Shown here: one piece after another, positions 11,096-21,785 of the stretch | Layout: each line of letters begins with the position of its first letter | How positions within the stretch are numbered: the first letter of the stretch is position 1 | Source of the DNA: Rheum nobile | Taxonomy: Eukaryota; Streptophyta; Magnoliopsida; Caryophyllales; Polygonaceae | Length of the DNA stretch: 64,000 nucleotides | Direction: 5' to 3' | NCBI GenBank assembly: GCA_027886185.1 | Contig: WOAB01000127.1 | Span: 3,038,001 to 3,102,000 of the forward strand | Position numbers and translations under genes: made by a program | Notes under the pieces: model-generated | Told to the model about the DNA's origin: nothing | The model's database searches: none | What the model saw: only the letters and a program-made list of their open reading frames with translations

Positions 11096-12164
11096 ACATT
11101 CAATCTCTAGAAGCATAAACAAATGCGAGACAATAATAACCAAATGCTTAGCAAACCCTAAAAGCCACAATTGACATATGTTCTTGAAGCTGAAATCAAC
11201 TGTGATCTTCGAGCTCAGTTCAAGTATAAAAAGCCCTAGCAATGACGATTTGGTTAGCAAACCCTAGAAGCCAAAGATTCATAGAGAAGATGAGATGGAG
11301 GAGAATGAAACAAACCTGAACCCCATAAGCGATGGTCGAAAGCCTAGCTTCGAAGAAGGATGATATTCGAAAATCTTCGAAACCCTGAGTTACCGCTGAT
11401 CTCGGCGAGGAGGAAGAAGTGCAAGGAGAAAGAAGCGCGAGGAGGAGACCCGTGAGAGGAGGAAGAACATCGAGAGGATGAAGATGAGAACCTGCAAATG
11501 TCGGGGAGAGAGAGGAAATGTCGGGGAGAGAGAGACGACAAATGTTAGAAATGAAATGGTAAGTAAGGGAGATAAGTCCAATAAGCTGGAAATGAAAGAT
11601 GATATTTTCCCATGGATTTCAGCCCAAATAACCCGAGATCAGCCCCAATAAGTCGTTACCATACTGAACGGGCCTTTACCCCCCGCTTCAGCCATATGGG
11701 CTTACCGTCTCTGATCAACCCAAATAAGCCCCTCGTTCAGTCATACCGAACGGGCCCTACTTTGGAATGCAAGAAGGGAAGACTTAAATAGGAATGACTG
11801 AAAATCTATATAAAAAGTATTACTAAGAAGAAAGGATTAAGAAAAATTAAATAAAACCTCAATATGTGGCACTCCTATCGTGGTTTGAGCACTAGGAATG
11901 AAATTATTAAAAGTACATAATATATTAATGGAATTGTTTAAGAAAAATTAGAAAATTATCCAAAAATATAATAACTATAATTCAAAGTAGCAACATTAAT
12001 TAAAGGTACATAAGTCCCATCAAGATAATCAACCCAAATTAGCAACTAATTATGATAAAATCTCGAATACATTGCACCAAACATAATCTTCGCACTTATT
12101 AATTGTAGAAACATACTAAAAAGACTAATTTCTTATAAGGAAGCCCAAATATAATCCCGTATTT
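11096..12164. other. Intergenic sequence with transposon-like edges
   Basis: 11400-11530 is purine-rich with repeated GGGGAGAGAGA. 11640-11757 carries two GAACGGGCC blocks of the kind found at PIF/Harbinger or hAT MITE ends, but I could not pair two termini. No gene recognised. Confidence 0.4.
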
Positions 12165-12330
12165 TACAGGTCTCGAGTTCGATTCCTGTTGGAGGCGTGT
12201 AAGGGGACGCCAACGTTAGGAAGGATCTATCCTTCATGGGCCAGCAGTACCCTGGTCTGGACATAGAGAGACTCTGGCCGATCAAACATGCAATCAAGAT
12301 ATTATATCTTAATGACTAATAGTTTATGAG
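12165..12330 (+). repeat. Possible SINE fragment
   Basis: GGTCTCGAGTTCGATTCC near 12170 resembles a Pol III B box and is followed by non-coding sequence. No A box is visible upstream. Weak evidence. Confidence 0.25.
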
Positions 12331-13011
12331 CATCGGGGGCAGTGCACGTGAGAACCATTACCTAAGAGAGAACTAAGAACACATAGGAGGCGTTCCCGCA
12401 CTCGCACGCGTGTGTTCCCAGTGAACACGGTTGTTCATCACATTAGATCATAAATATTGATCACTGTATATAAGCGACGTTTATCACCTTACAACTAAAA
12501 AATACAGAATTCGATGGTGTTTCTATGCTTATGTTTGTGTTTTCTAAAGTCTCAAGTCTTATAAAAATGACCATTCAATGTTCATTGCATGTTTATTACA
12601 CAAATCAATAATCTTCAATACGCAATCAAGTCTAAAGTAAGTAGAAAGACAAGTTTTTTTCTTGGATGCTTTTTGTGAAGCACATATAGGCATGAAAAAG
12701 TGATAAATATATAGGCGTAAGAGTAATGAAAATATAGGGAAAAAGTGATGAACATGCATGCATAAAAACTATGAATATCTAGCCATAAAGGTGATGAGCA
12801 TCTTGGTATAGAAGTGGTGAACACTTATGCATAGAAGTGATGAACATCTAAGACGTGTTCAAAGCAAAAAATGGTGAACATATAGGAGAAAAGTGATAAA
12901 CATGCATCCAAAAAACAATTATGAACATATATGTAGAAAAGTGGTGCATATCCGGGCAGGAAAGTGGTGATCATAATGTAAGACCCAAGGCGTTAGAAGC
13001 GTCATCCCATG

Positions 13012-13078
13012 CCAACCCGAGAACTTAGTAGGAGGTCACCCATCCTAGTACTACTCCCGCCCTAGCACGCTTAACTTC
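13012..13078 (-). ncRNA. 5S rRNA-derived domain in the left Cassandra LTR
   Basis: On the minus strand it reads GAAGTTAAGCGTGCT, then GGGCG.GAGTAGTACTAGG and ATGGGTGACCTCC, the 3' half of plant 5S rRNA including the internal Pol III control boxes. It is not a functional 5S gene, because the 5' half is missing. Confidence 0.85.
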
Positions 13079-13325
13079 ATAGTCTTTGTCCTCACTTGAA
13101 CCATGAAAAAAAAAAGCTCTTCTTGACATGGACAACACTCTAATCCTTAGAAAGGATTACAAATCCGCGGTGTTACAATCACCCCCCTTAAACCCTTGAC
13201 GACTTCGTCAAGGGCCAAAGACCGCCCTCTAGGTCGAGCGACCGTCCACCCGACCAAGCCCACTTGAACCAAAGTGGACTCTGATACCATTTTAAGACCC
13301 GAGGCCTTAGAAGCGTCATCCCATG

Positions 13326-13392
13326 CCAACTCGGAGACTTCCTAGGAGGTCACCCATCCTGGTACTACTCCCGCCCTAGCACGCTTAACTTC
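13326..13392 (-). ncRNA. 5S rRNA-derived domain in the right Cassandra LTR
   Basis: Second copy of the same 5S segment, with GGATGGGTGACCTCCTAGG, slightly closer to true 5S than the left copy (CTTCC instead of TTAGT in the 3' stretch). Confidence 0.85.
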
Positions 13393-13849
13393 ATAGCTCT
13401 TTGTCCTCACTTGAACCATGAAAAGGAAGAACTCTTGTTGACATGGGTAACACTCTAATCCTTAGAAAGGATTACAAATCCAGGGTGTTACACATCAAAG
13501 GAAAAAAGTGATGAACATCGAAAACATGCTCACATCGAAAAGTGATGAACGTATAGGAGAAAAGCGATGAATATGTATAAAAAACTGATGAACATCTAGG
13601 TAATTGTCGTGAACATCTAGGCATGAAAATGGTGAATATCTAAGGACATAAGTGATGAACATTGAAAATTTGTTCATAGCTTGAAGTGATGAACATATAA
13701 GAGAAAAACGATAAACATACATCTATAAAAAATTGATGAACATCTTGGTACAAAAGTAGTGAACATCTAGGCATGAAAAATGGCGAACATCTAAGGAAAA
13801 GTGATTAACATCGAAAATATGTTGACAGTGAGGCGTGCGCGGATTCCCT

Positions 13850-14220
13850 CTCTCCCCCCCAAAAAAAGCATATAGTACGAGAAAAATTCCGCACAATCGT
13901 TTTTTTAACCTTTTGATGAAAATCTAATATGGGTCGCTCGTTAATCCAATCTGGAGGGCTATAAATTATTCTTAGTTCTCTTCTAAATAATGGTTTTCAT
14001 ATGATCCATTCTATAATGAAGAATTTTAGATCTCTAATCTTCAAATCAATACCGTTACTTTTTATGTCCTACACCATCTAGTTATTCTCAAATTAATACT
14101 TTGTGCTCACTACGTGGTGACCAAGATGTAATTTTGGATGCATTTAATATATGGTAATATGGAGTGGTTGATGACTAATATGAGAATCTTTTTAATAATA
14201 TAACCCTATATTTGACTAAT
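13850..14220. other. AT-rich spacer
   Basis: No gene or repeat recognised. Confidence 0.4.
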
Positions 14221-14725
14221 ATATGACATAATTTTTTTTCCAAATTGTACACTTTTTTAAAACTTATACCGAATATACGCTCGAATTCAAACTTATTACG
14301 AGAATAGGCTGGCTCATGGAGGTTTGGGGTAAGTCGCTGTACGGACAAGCGATTCTATCCGAACCACAACTTTAATTATTTTTTTTAAAAAAAAAGGTAG
14401 AGTCGCTGGCCTGGCCAGCGACTTTGCTTTATTTTTATTTTATTTTTACTTTTCAATATTAGTAAAAAAAAATTAAAAAAAATTGCAAAGTCGCTGGCCA
14501 GGCCAGCGACTCTCCTTTTTTTAAAAATAAAAAATTAAAGTTGTGGTTCGGATAGAATCGCTTGTCCATACAACGACTTTATTTAGGTAAGTCGCTTGTC
14601 CGTACAGCGACTTACCCCAAACCTCCATGAACCAGCCTATTCTCATAATAAGTTTGAATCCAAACGTATATTCGGTATAAGTTTTAAAAAAGTGTATAGT
14701 TTGGAAAAAAATTCTATATGACATA
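14221..14725. mobile_element. Foldback element with about 205- and 240-bp inverted arms
   Basis: The left arm (14221-14427) and right arm (14485-14725) are inverted copies around a 57-bp AT-rich spacer. Each arm ends inward in an 11-bp palindrome arm pair AGTCGCTGGCC / GGCCAGCGACT with a single centre base (T left, A right). Matching blocks include GGTTTGGGGTAAGTCGCTGT and ACGGACAAGCG. The right arm holds an extra roughly 35-bp copy of the GTCGCT..ACAAGCGA block. Such a transcript would form a long hairpin. No target duplication is clear. The style (GC-rich palindromic words in long arms) resembles the MULE termini further along. Confidence 0.85.
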
Positions 14726-15235
14726 CTAAATTTGATATTGCTATTTCACCGATTCGGTTAGGATCCTACGATCAGATTTTGCACCCTCTTATGATATAAT
14801 CCAAGATCCCGATCATAATAAACTTGCTCATACCGGCTCATATCAATATCAATTAATGGACCCTAAATAGTAGTCAAATGTACAATATTATAGTGCTTCA
14901 AGTAAATTGCTCGCAAAGATGGTAAAATATGTACATACACATCAACGAATGCCTCCAAGAACGTACTTCGGAGGGTAAAATTAAAAAAACGTTTATATTG
15001 GAAACTTAAAAGATATTTGACAGCTGACTAATTAATCACATACAATAACGAAAAATATAATGTTATAGCGAGATACGATCCTGTGCCAAGCAAGGATCGT
15101 AGGGCATCCGATGCGCTGCAGACCAGCTTGTTATCATGATAAGAGCAAACTTTTTTCCTGAATGCACAAACAATATTTGAAGGTAAAAAACACTTGACAA
15201 ATCAATTAATTCATATAATATATATATATGTATGA
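14726..15235. other. Downstream flank of the thaumatin-like gene
   Basis: AT-rich with a TA repeat at about 15217-15230. It probably includes the 3' UTR of the minus-strand gene. Nothing else recognised. Confidence 0.4.
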
Positions 15236-16203
15236 TTAAATGGACGACCTTGAGGAGCAAAATGTGATGGCGTAATCGGGAGCGGCGCAAGTGAAGATAC
15301 TAGTGGGGTCGTCGTAGGCGTAGCTATAAGCGGTGGGGCAAGCGTTCTTGAACTTCTTGGAGTAGTCGGTTGGCTGGCAGACCACGGGGCCACCGTAGGC
15401 CCCCCTGCAGCAGTACTGGTCGGTGTTGAACACGTCGCACGCGCTTCTACAGGCCACGGTCTCCCCGCCCGCCCTCAGCTGCAGCTCCGACGGGCAGCTC
15501 TTCCTGAGGTCGGACACGCACCCCGCGGCCGTGCAGTTCCCCTGGCCTTTGATCGGGGCCACGGTGACCGGGACGTTGAAGCCGTCGACGAGGCTGACGT
15601 CGTAGAAGTCCGTGGTGGTGGTCCCCAGGGTGAATTCGGCCAGCGTGGCAGGGGGCTCCCCGGACGCCTTGCACTGGAGGTCTGTCCCGCACCTGCCCGT
15701 TAGGCATGTCCCGTTCCCGGACCCGTCGAAGTTGCAACCGGTCCGGCCCCAGATCCGGCCCGACCACCCCACCGGGGCCGTGAATACCCGTGACTGCCCC
15801 GCTTTTAGCGTAAACCCGCCGCCTCCGAAGCTGTCGCCCGGGGTGATGGCCGGCCAGATTGTTTCCTTGCAGTTGTTTACTATGGTGAACACCCTAGATG
15901 ACTCTGACAATCTCCCCCCTGCAGACATTCATTACCCTCAGCTTTATATTATAAACATGCCCCTTTACTTTTAAATGGGCGGGGGGCCACACGGATATCC
16001 TAATGTTGGCCTTATTTGTGAGATATCTATATATGATATGGAGACCAAATGAGACATTATATTAGGCCCTGAAAGAACCTCAAAATCTGTAGTTGAGAAC
16101 GAGAACGAGAACGAGATGACAAGAGAAAATTAATTGGATTACCTGAAGAAAGGGCGATTAGAAAGATGATAAGTGATAGCAGAAGGTTTGGACGTGCAAC
16201 CAT
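15236..16203 (-). CDS. Thaumatin-like protein (PR-5 family), two exons
   Basis: Exon 1 is 16203-16143 and exon 2 is 15918-15236, joined across a 224-bp GT-AG intron (16142-15919) in phase 1. The start ATG at 16203 gives a clean signal peptide (MVARPNLLLSLIIFLIALSS). The protein has about 247 aa, normal for the family. The mature part has 16 cysteines, the full set for eight disulphides, and the family signature GRTGCNFDGSGNGTC. The acidic-cleft residues (R, E, D, D, D) are visible around AEFTLG, DFYDVSLVDGFNVPV and similar blocks. The C-terminus CAAPDYAITFC is complete. PR-5 proteins are secreted or vacuolar and act in defence against fungi or in stress. GC content is clearly higher than in the surroundings. 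The gene looks intact, and no neighbour suggests a specific substrate. Confidence 0.93.
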
Positions 16204-17296
16204 TTTTATTGGAATAGCTAGCTTAGAGATTGAATTATAGAGAGGAAATTTTGATTCATTACACTGCATATGATGATTATGATATGAGAAGGTAAAAGGG
16301 GAGAACTTATACAAGGAGGGCAAACGTGAAATTAATTAGTGATTGCAAAGGCAAATCCCGTCCTGGAGGCGATTCCTTTTCCAAACCCTAACCCGCAAGT
16401 TGTCTCTGTCATCTTCCATCTTTACAAGTTGTTCTCGATTCTTTCACCTTTTTGCACTTCCGAATCCAAAAGAGACTTGATTCTGTGAAGACACAAAAAA
16501 GGACACTAGAATCTTCTTGTATTTGAACAAGATGATAGTGCGGCTCAACTAGCTAGGAGGAGCACGGGAACAGTTTAAATCTTAGGAGGGAGAAAGACAT
16601 CCAGACCAGACCAGACCTGACCTTACCTGACCTTTGGAGGTTTCAAAGTGATTGCTCGACAAGGAGGGTTTTGCTGCCCAGAAATCATGTTTCTCTGTAA
16701 TTTTTGTAGTTTCCATGTTAAGATGGATTTGATTCTGGGGAAGGAAACCGCTGAAATCTATACAAAGCGGAGTGACGGATGAGAACGCCGCATGGCTGTG
16801 TCCCGTGTTAGGTGGTTTAGGGTTGTGTCACGAGACTTGGTTTCAGCTTGCACTATCAGTAGTTAAGCTGATTTGTCAGAATTAGATAGTTTTAAATGTT
16901 ATTTAATCCGAGTCAGAAGTTGTTCTAATTAAGGTTTTACATGAATTATGAGAATAGCATGGCCCAGCTCAAAAGTTTCCATAGATCGGAAGGAGTATAA
17001 CACTAGTAGGTATAAGTCTCTTGGGGCACAAAATAAGAAAAAGAAGTGACCACTTCGACAATTTCAGGACGTTCAACTTCAGTTCATAACATAAGTGCAA
17101 GTTTTGGGACACTGTTATACTACAACCTCTCAACATGAGATCTACGACCATGTACAGAAAACGTTCATTTAAAGATAAACAAGACTACAAAGGTATAGGC
17201 CAACCAAGGGAAAATAACCACTCATTGCTGATTGAAACTTATTTCGGTTTGTCAGACAGGTGAATGCGGTGAGTGTGAGAAGAATACGATAGCAGT
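16204..17296. other. Intergenic region between the two host genes
   Basis: It should hold the promoter of the thaumatin-like gene (right to left) and the 3' UTR of the SelK-like gene. I see no further exon. A run of repeated CCAGACCAGACC/CTGACCTTACC words lies near 16600-16635. Confidence 0.4.
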
Positions 17297-18996
17297 TTAG
17301 CCGCCACAGCAAGATCCACAGGCAGGAAGGGAGTCTAGAAATATTGGTGGAAAAATGTCAATCAATAGGAAGCCAGAAAGTTTGTTCACTGATACAATGT
17401 GTAGACAAAAAAGATTTCAACTTACTGTGGTTGGCATTGCGAATGTCATTTAATCCTCGAACATTGTCTAATCCACGGGAAGGACCACCTGGGCCACCAC
17501 CATAAGGGCCCCTCCCTCCACCAGGCCCACCACCACCCCACTTCTTGCTAGAACCCGAGCCTTTTTTGTATGCATCAGATTTCTCCATCTGCCACCAGAA
17601 AGCAGAGTCAAACTAACAAACAATGAATGAATGATTGAAAGGAGCACATGATTCACCTTTCAGAACTCCTGAAGTGAAAAAGAGTAATATAAAAGCATAT
17701 ATCTTCCTACCGAGAACATTGTCAGAAAGAAAACTTGAATGAAATTGATAATCATGGAGAAAAAATCAGTGATTGTCTTCAAGCGCCAAAATGATGGCTT
17801 TGATTTCACCACACCTGTAATAAAGAAAAAAAAGGATCAAAAATACAAGTGGCTAGAACCAGTTGATGGAAAAGTACCTCGATGTAGTTCTTGCAGAAAT
17901 TCAATGTGTGGGGTGTCAGTAGATGCATAGGCATATTAAGCTCTTAAAGGAGCCAGATAAATCTTTGCAAAGTGCACTGCATAATTGATATTTCTATTTG
18001 CAAAGTAGTAATTTCAGTACACATCTAGAGCAAACAAAGTGTACCTATAAGTATGCTATAAATTTTCCACAGCACCAAAATTAAAATTGTAGCCAGAAGA
18101 AGATAATAAGTCCAATAAGCCAAGCAAGCAAATTTAGGAGCAATAATATCACAACTAAGGGAGTTTGGCTGTGGTTCCGAAGTCTAAATTTGTATTTTTG
18201 CCTTCCCCTCACTAGCTCTAATCACACAAAAAATCGCCAGGACTTGCATCATTGTGAGAAGTATACATGACTTGAATCGATATTCAGGTAACAAGGCCAA
18301 ACATAAGCCTTATTATTTCCTCAAAATGAAATTTCGGTATATTAACACATATTTGTGAGAAAGCTGCCTGAAGCACACAAGCTCTTTATATTATAACACA
18401 GTAACCTCGTCCCAGATGGGAAATGAACATCTATAATGTCGAGCTTGAGAAATTGGATACCCGGGGAATATTACCACAAACACTTTTCCTATAATTATCA
18501 ATCCATATTGCACGCCCAACTCTTCTGCACAGGAAACATTCACTTACCTAACAATATTGCCTCGGTTAACCTAACGGGGCAATTTGATTCAATTATAGCA
18601 AAATCGACGGGCAGTAACAGCTAAGCAGGCACGAACAAGGTAAGATCTACGAAACAGTTGAGACAATTATAAAACAGATTGGGCAAATTCGATCTTTTTC
18701 TATTGATAAAAAAACCCTAACGCCAAAATTCAAGCAAAAGCGAAGCCAACCTCATCAAGCAGCGGTCTCAATTTCCACTAAACCGCCGATATCAGACCAA
18801 TTGAACGAAATATTGAAGTCCAAAAAAAAAGGCATTATTACAATAGATTTCGCAATCAAGGGCCTAAACAAGCAACAATCAGATCGCAATAACAATTTGG
18901 AAAAATAGACCTAAAACAGACTATAAAACAAGATCAATTCAATCGCACAAGAGAAAAAGGAAAGAAAAAGCACGAACCTCTTTCAACGTACGCCAT
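17297..18996 (-). CDS. Selenoprotein-K-like small ER membrane protein (Cys form), four exons
   Basis: Exons: 18996-18978, 17814-17711, 17588-17426 and 17334-17297, all with GT-AG junctions and phases 1, 0 and 1. The 107-aa product starts MAYVERGVV, then has one hydrophobic segment (about residues 22-40: TITDFFSMIINFIQVFFLTM), then MEKSDAYKKGSGSSKKW, a Gly/Pro-rich tail, RGLDNVRG and the end LPACGSCCGG. This is the layout of plant SelK/SelG-family proteins: a short lumenal start, one membrane helix and a disordered Gly-rich cytosolic tail. In animals the tail carries selenocysteine; here there are cysteines. In animals the family acts in ER-associated degradation and calcium signalling; the plant role is inferred only. 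The segment DIRNANHN before LPACG looks like a small local insertion. The 1.16-kb first intron contains no gene that I can see. Confidence 0.85.
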
Positions 18997-19412
18997 GGGA
19001 TGCCCACGAGAGAAGTCCACGGAGTCTTCGCGCGATATCGGACATTGAGAGCGGAGAGGAGGACTATTTTAGTTAGTACTAGAAGGTCGCGGTCACATGT
19101 AATTTATGACGTGGCGGGAGAAGATTGGTCACGTTATTTCAGTGATCCAATAGATGATGGACACGTTGTACATCCACGTTTACAGAAGAGCATGCTTCAA
19201 ATAAACAAGCGATGTTACGGGCCTACGGCCCATTCTTGATTAGGGCCGGTCATCTTGGTCCACGTTTTAGGCGGCAAACTGCAACAGAAGGATGATTACC
19301 CGCGGACGCTTATCCCCGAATAGTGAGATTTGAGAATGCCTGTTTTCATTAAATTACAGTATAATATTTACAAACAAGTAAAAGTACCGGGGCCGGCCAA
19401 TGAATATTATAA
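18997..19412. other. Promoter side of the SelK-like gene and spacer
   Basis: Presumed 5' UTR and promoter of the minus-strand SelK-like gene. TAGGGCCGGTCATC at about 19242 resembles a hAT end but has no partner. Confidence 0.35.
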
Positions 19413-19640
19413 GGCTGTTGTTATATGCATTACGTTTTTTGATGTTTCGCATTATAAAATACTACGCCAAACTATTGCGTACGCTATATATCGGTGTAGA
19501 AGGCAAATTTCAACCAAATACGTATGAATTTTTTTAAAAAATATAAAACATCTACGCAAGGATCTTGCGTACGCAAGATCCTGGCGTAGAGCTATTTAAA
19601 AAAAAATTAAAACGCACTACGCAAGATTCTGACGTACACG
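19413..19640 (+). repeat. MULE-1 left terminal inverted repeat
   Basis: Contains CTACGC..AGATC..GCGTACGC words arranged as small palindromes (for example GGATCTTGCGTACGCAAGAT near 19560). Pairs with 29800-30048. Confidence 0.75.
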
Positions 19641-20179
19641 CTAATTAGGTTATATGTGCCGAGCGAGGCCCTTCTTCTTCTTCCTTCCGGCGGCGGCGGC
19701 GATCGATTTCGATTTTCCGGCGGCAGCGGCGATCGATTTTGATTTTTCGGCGGCTCGATTTTCCTCTCTCTTCCTCCTCTGTTCTTCCTCCCTCTGATTT
19801 TCCTCTCAATCCTTCTCTTTCCATCCAAAAAATGAGCTCACCGAGCTATGGTGGTGGAGCGGCGACGGATGCTGGTGGCGCGACGGTGGAGCAGGTTTCG
19901 GCGGCCGCGGCTGGTGGTGGCAGCGAATTCCATGGCGGCGTCGAGGCTGGTGGTGGTGGTGGCGGCGGCGGTGAGGCTGTTGGTGGTGGCGTGACGGTGG
20001 GGCAGGAGGTGGCGGACGCGGCTGGTGGTGGCGGAGCTGGTGGTGGTGGCGGTGTGGTTGGTGGTGTCGACGTTCGAGGGCGTCGGACCGGTGGCGTTCG
20101 TACCCGTGGTCGTGGAGTGTCCACTTCGGCTCCAGACGAGACGCCTGTCGGGACAGGACGAGGAGGAGGTTTACGACAG

Positions 20180-20757
20180 GTAAATTAAATTTGGCGTTAA
20201 ATTTGGACTTTCATTAGACGTTAAATTGGGTTGAAATTATAATTTATATTTGAACTTTCATTAGACGTTAATTTGGATTGAATATGTCTGAAATGTTTAG
20301 ATAATTATTTGGATTTGAAATTATAAGTGCATATCTATAGATAATTATTTGGGTTGAATTTGGATTGAATATGCCTGAAATGTTTAGATAATTATTTGAG
20401 TTAAAATTATAAGTGCATATCTATAGATAATTATTTGGGTTGAATTTGGATTGAATATGCCTGAATTGTTTAGATTACATTGAATGAAATAGAATAATAT
20501 CTATAGATATGCACTTATAAATTTCGATTAGATCTATTTCAAATATTATTGAATTTTTTAGATATAAATCAACTCATGTAATGATAGTATGTATTTTTCG
20601 GTATTTTATTTTAATATTTAATAAATATAAATGTTTAGATTTAATTAATTCCTTGAAAATATTCTAATTAATATAAATGTTTTGTAAAAATTGAAAATAT
20701 TCTAATTAATTTAATATCAATGAAAATGAAAGTAATTTGTATTCAATATAAAACATA
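20180..20757. other. Intron of the MULE-1 PMD gene before the mariner
   Basis: AT-rich, with an imperfect tandem repeat of about 118 bp (blocks TGGATTGAATATG.CTGAA..GTTTAGATAATTATTTG at about 20270-20500). Confidence 0.55.
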
Positions 20758-20759
20758 TA

Positions 20760-20790
20760 CTCCCTCCGTCCCATAATATAAGCTATATTT
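20760..20790 (+). repeat. Mariner left terminal inverted repeat
   Basis: CTCCCTCCGTCCCATAATAT followed by AAGC; pairs with 24899-24929 with a few mismatches. Confidence 0.9.
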
Positions 20791-20939
20791 TCCATTTCGG
20801 GCGTCCCAAAAAGTTCACCACATTTACTTTTCTTTCTATTTATATCCATAAATATTTCCCATATTACCCTCCTAAATTTTTTACATTTGCCCAATCTATC
20901 CTATCATATTTTGTTTTATTCTCACCCCTTACCTACCCA

Positions 20940-21225
20940 CATCATTACATTTATTACTCTCCCTCCCCCCATAAATCACTCTCTCTCCCATAACTCTCTC
21001 TCTCTCACACACTCACCAGAAATCACTCTCTGAATGCCCTCTCTCTCGAACTCTCTAATCTCTCATCTGCCCTCTCTCTCACACTCAAACCCTAATCTCT
21101 CTCTCTCACACTCAAACCCTAATCTCATTTGCAGTCTCACCGCTCTCATCTGCCCTCTCTCTCACACTCACACTCAAACCCTAATCTCTCTCTCTCACAC
21201 TCAAACCCTAATCTTTAGAGCTCGT
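20940..21225 (+). promoter_or_regulatory. CT-rich leader region of the mariner's left gene
   Basis: Several copies of CTCTCTCTCACACTCAAACC followed by CTAATCT. Such CT/ACCCTAA tracts are common in plant 5' UTRs. No defined TATA box located. Confidence 0.4.
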
Positions 21226-21227
21226 TG

Positions 21228-21420
21228 TGGGTGGATCTTGGTTTCTGGATCTTGTCTCCTCTTCTTCATCATCTTTGGATCTTGGTTTGTTGATATTTGT
21301 GGGTGGATCTTGGTTTCTGAATCTCGTCTCCTCTTCTTCATCATCTTTGGATCTTGGTTTGTTGATATTTATGGGTGGATCTTGATTTCTGGATCTCGTC
21401 TCCTCTTCTTCATCATCTTT
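21228..21420 (+). repeat. 72-bp tandem repeat, about 2.6 copies
   Basis: Units start TGGGTGGATCTTG and contain CTCCTCTTCTTCATCATC. Directly upstream of the CCCH ORF, probably in its leader. Confidence 0.85.
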
Positions 21421-21482
21421 GGATCTCATCTCCTCTTCTTCATCATCTCTGGATTGTGTCTTCTAGATCTTGGTTTCTGAGA

Positions 21483-21785
21483 ATGAGCTTCCATTGGAAA
21501 ACGAGCTCTGAAGATGGCATGGCGCCCCCGAAGCAGAAGAAACCTCCTTCTGTCTGCTCTCAATACCCTAAGTGTGAATGGGGAAAGCAGTGCCAAGGAG
21601 TTCACAACTTCAGTCCCCATTACTCCGAAGATACTGTTGAGGGTGGATGTGCTCCGATGGCCAAGCTGGATGAAGAAGTTGTAGATCAGCCCTCCAAGTC
21701 CCCGGAGAAAGGAGGGCCCTCTAGAAAAAATACCCCACCTGAGGTTGAGATTATTATAATCTCTGATGATGAATCCGATGGTTGA
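21483..21785 (+). CDS. CCCH zinc-finger/SIM small protein encoded by the mariner
   Basis: 100 aa from ATG 21483 to TGA 21785. It has a basic PPKQKKPP stretch (residues 15-22), a single CCCH finger C25-x5-C31-x5-C37-x3-H41 (CSQYPKCEWGKQCQGVH), an acidic/Ser-Pro middle, and a C-terminal hydrophobic-acidic tail VEIIIISDDESDG (88-100) that fits a SUMO-interacting motif. CCCH fingers usually bind RNA and SIM tails bind SUMO-modified partners; both functions are inferred here. The frame is open upstream to 21375, but that part translates the 72-bp repeat, so I start at MSFHWK. The gene lies inside the mariner, on the strand opposite the transposase and facing it. I do not know this protein from plant mariners. 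Spacing C-x5-C is shorter than the usual C-x7/8-C, so the finger needs testing. Confidence 0.6.
   Translation: MSFHWKTSSEDGMAPPKQKKPPSVCSQYPKCEWGKQCQGVHNFSPHYSEDTVEGGCAPMAKLDEEVVDQPSKSPEKGGPSRKNTPPEVEIIIISDDESDG

Larger units (their letters stand above)
12977..13492 (-). mobile_element. Complete Cassandra TRIM retrotransposon
   Basis: Two LTRs of about 201 bp (12977-13177 and 13291-13492) flank a 113-bp core. Each LTR contains a 5S rRNA-derived segment, the hallmark of Cassandra. On the minus strand the right LTR is followed by TGGTATCAGAG (13279-13289), the initiator-Met primer site. The flanks CATAA (12972-12976) and CATCA (13493-13497) fit a 5-bp target duplication with one change. It encodes nothing and depends on proteins of other elements. 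Confidence 0.9.
12660..13830. repeat. Degenerate GTGATGAACAT repeat region, split by Cassandra
   Basis: The words AAGTGATGAACAT, GAACATCTAGG and GGCATGAAAA recur with drifting spacing in 12660-12970 and 13495-13825, on both sides of the Cassandra insertion. It is non-coding. The family is unknown, but a similar style of repeat (GTGCATTTGGTTATAAC) fills 47650-48400. Confidence 0.6.

Noticed and set aside
11640..11757. PIF/Harbinger-like end (minus: GGGCCCGTTCGGTATGACTG)
   Set aside because: No second terminus or TTA/TAA target pair found nearby, so no element could be bounded.
15447..15767. Second minus-strand frame and plus-strand frames inside the thaumatin-like exon
   Set aside because: Shadows of a GC-rich real exon; no domain and no start context.
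19242..19256. TAGGGCCGGTCATC, a hAT-like end near the SelK-like promoter
   Set aside because: Single occurrence without partner or 8-bp target copy; too short to call.
19846..20124. Pro/Ala-rich frame on the minus strand
   Set aside because: It is the antisense of a Gly-rich GGT/GGC repeat in PMD exon 1; composition alone keeps it open.
21034..21480. 148-aa plus-strand frame upstream of the CCCH ORF
   Set aside because: It translates the CT-rich leader and the 72-bp tandem repeat; hydrophobic periodic peptide with no family.
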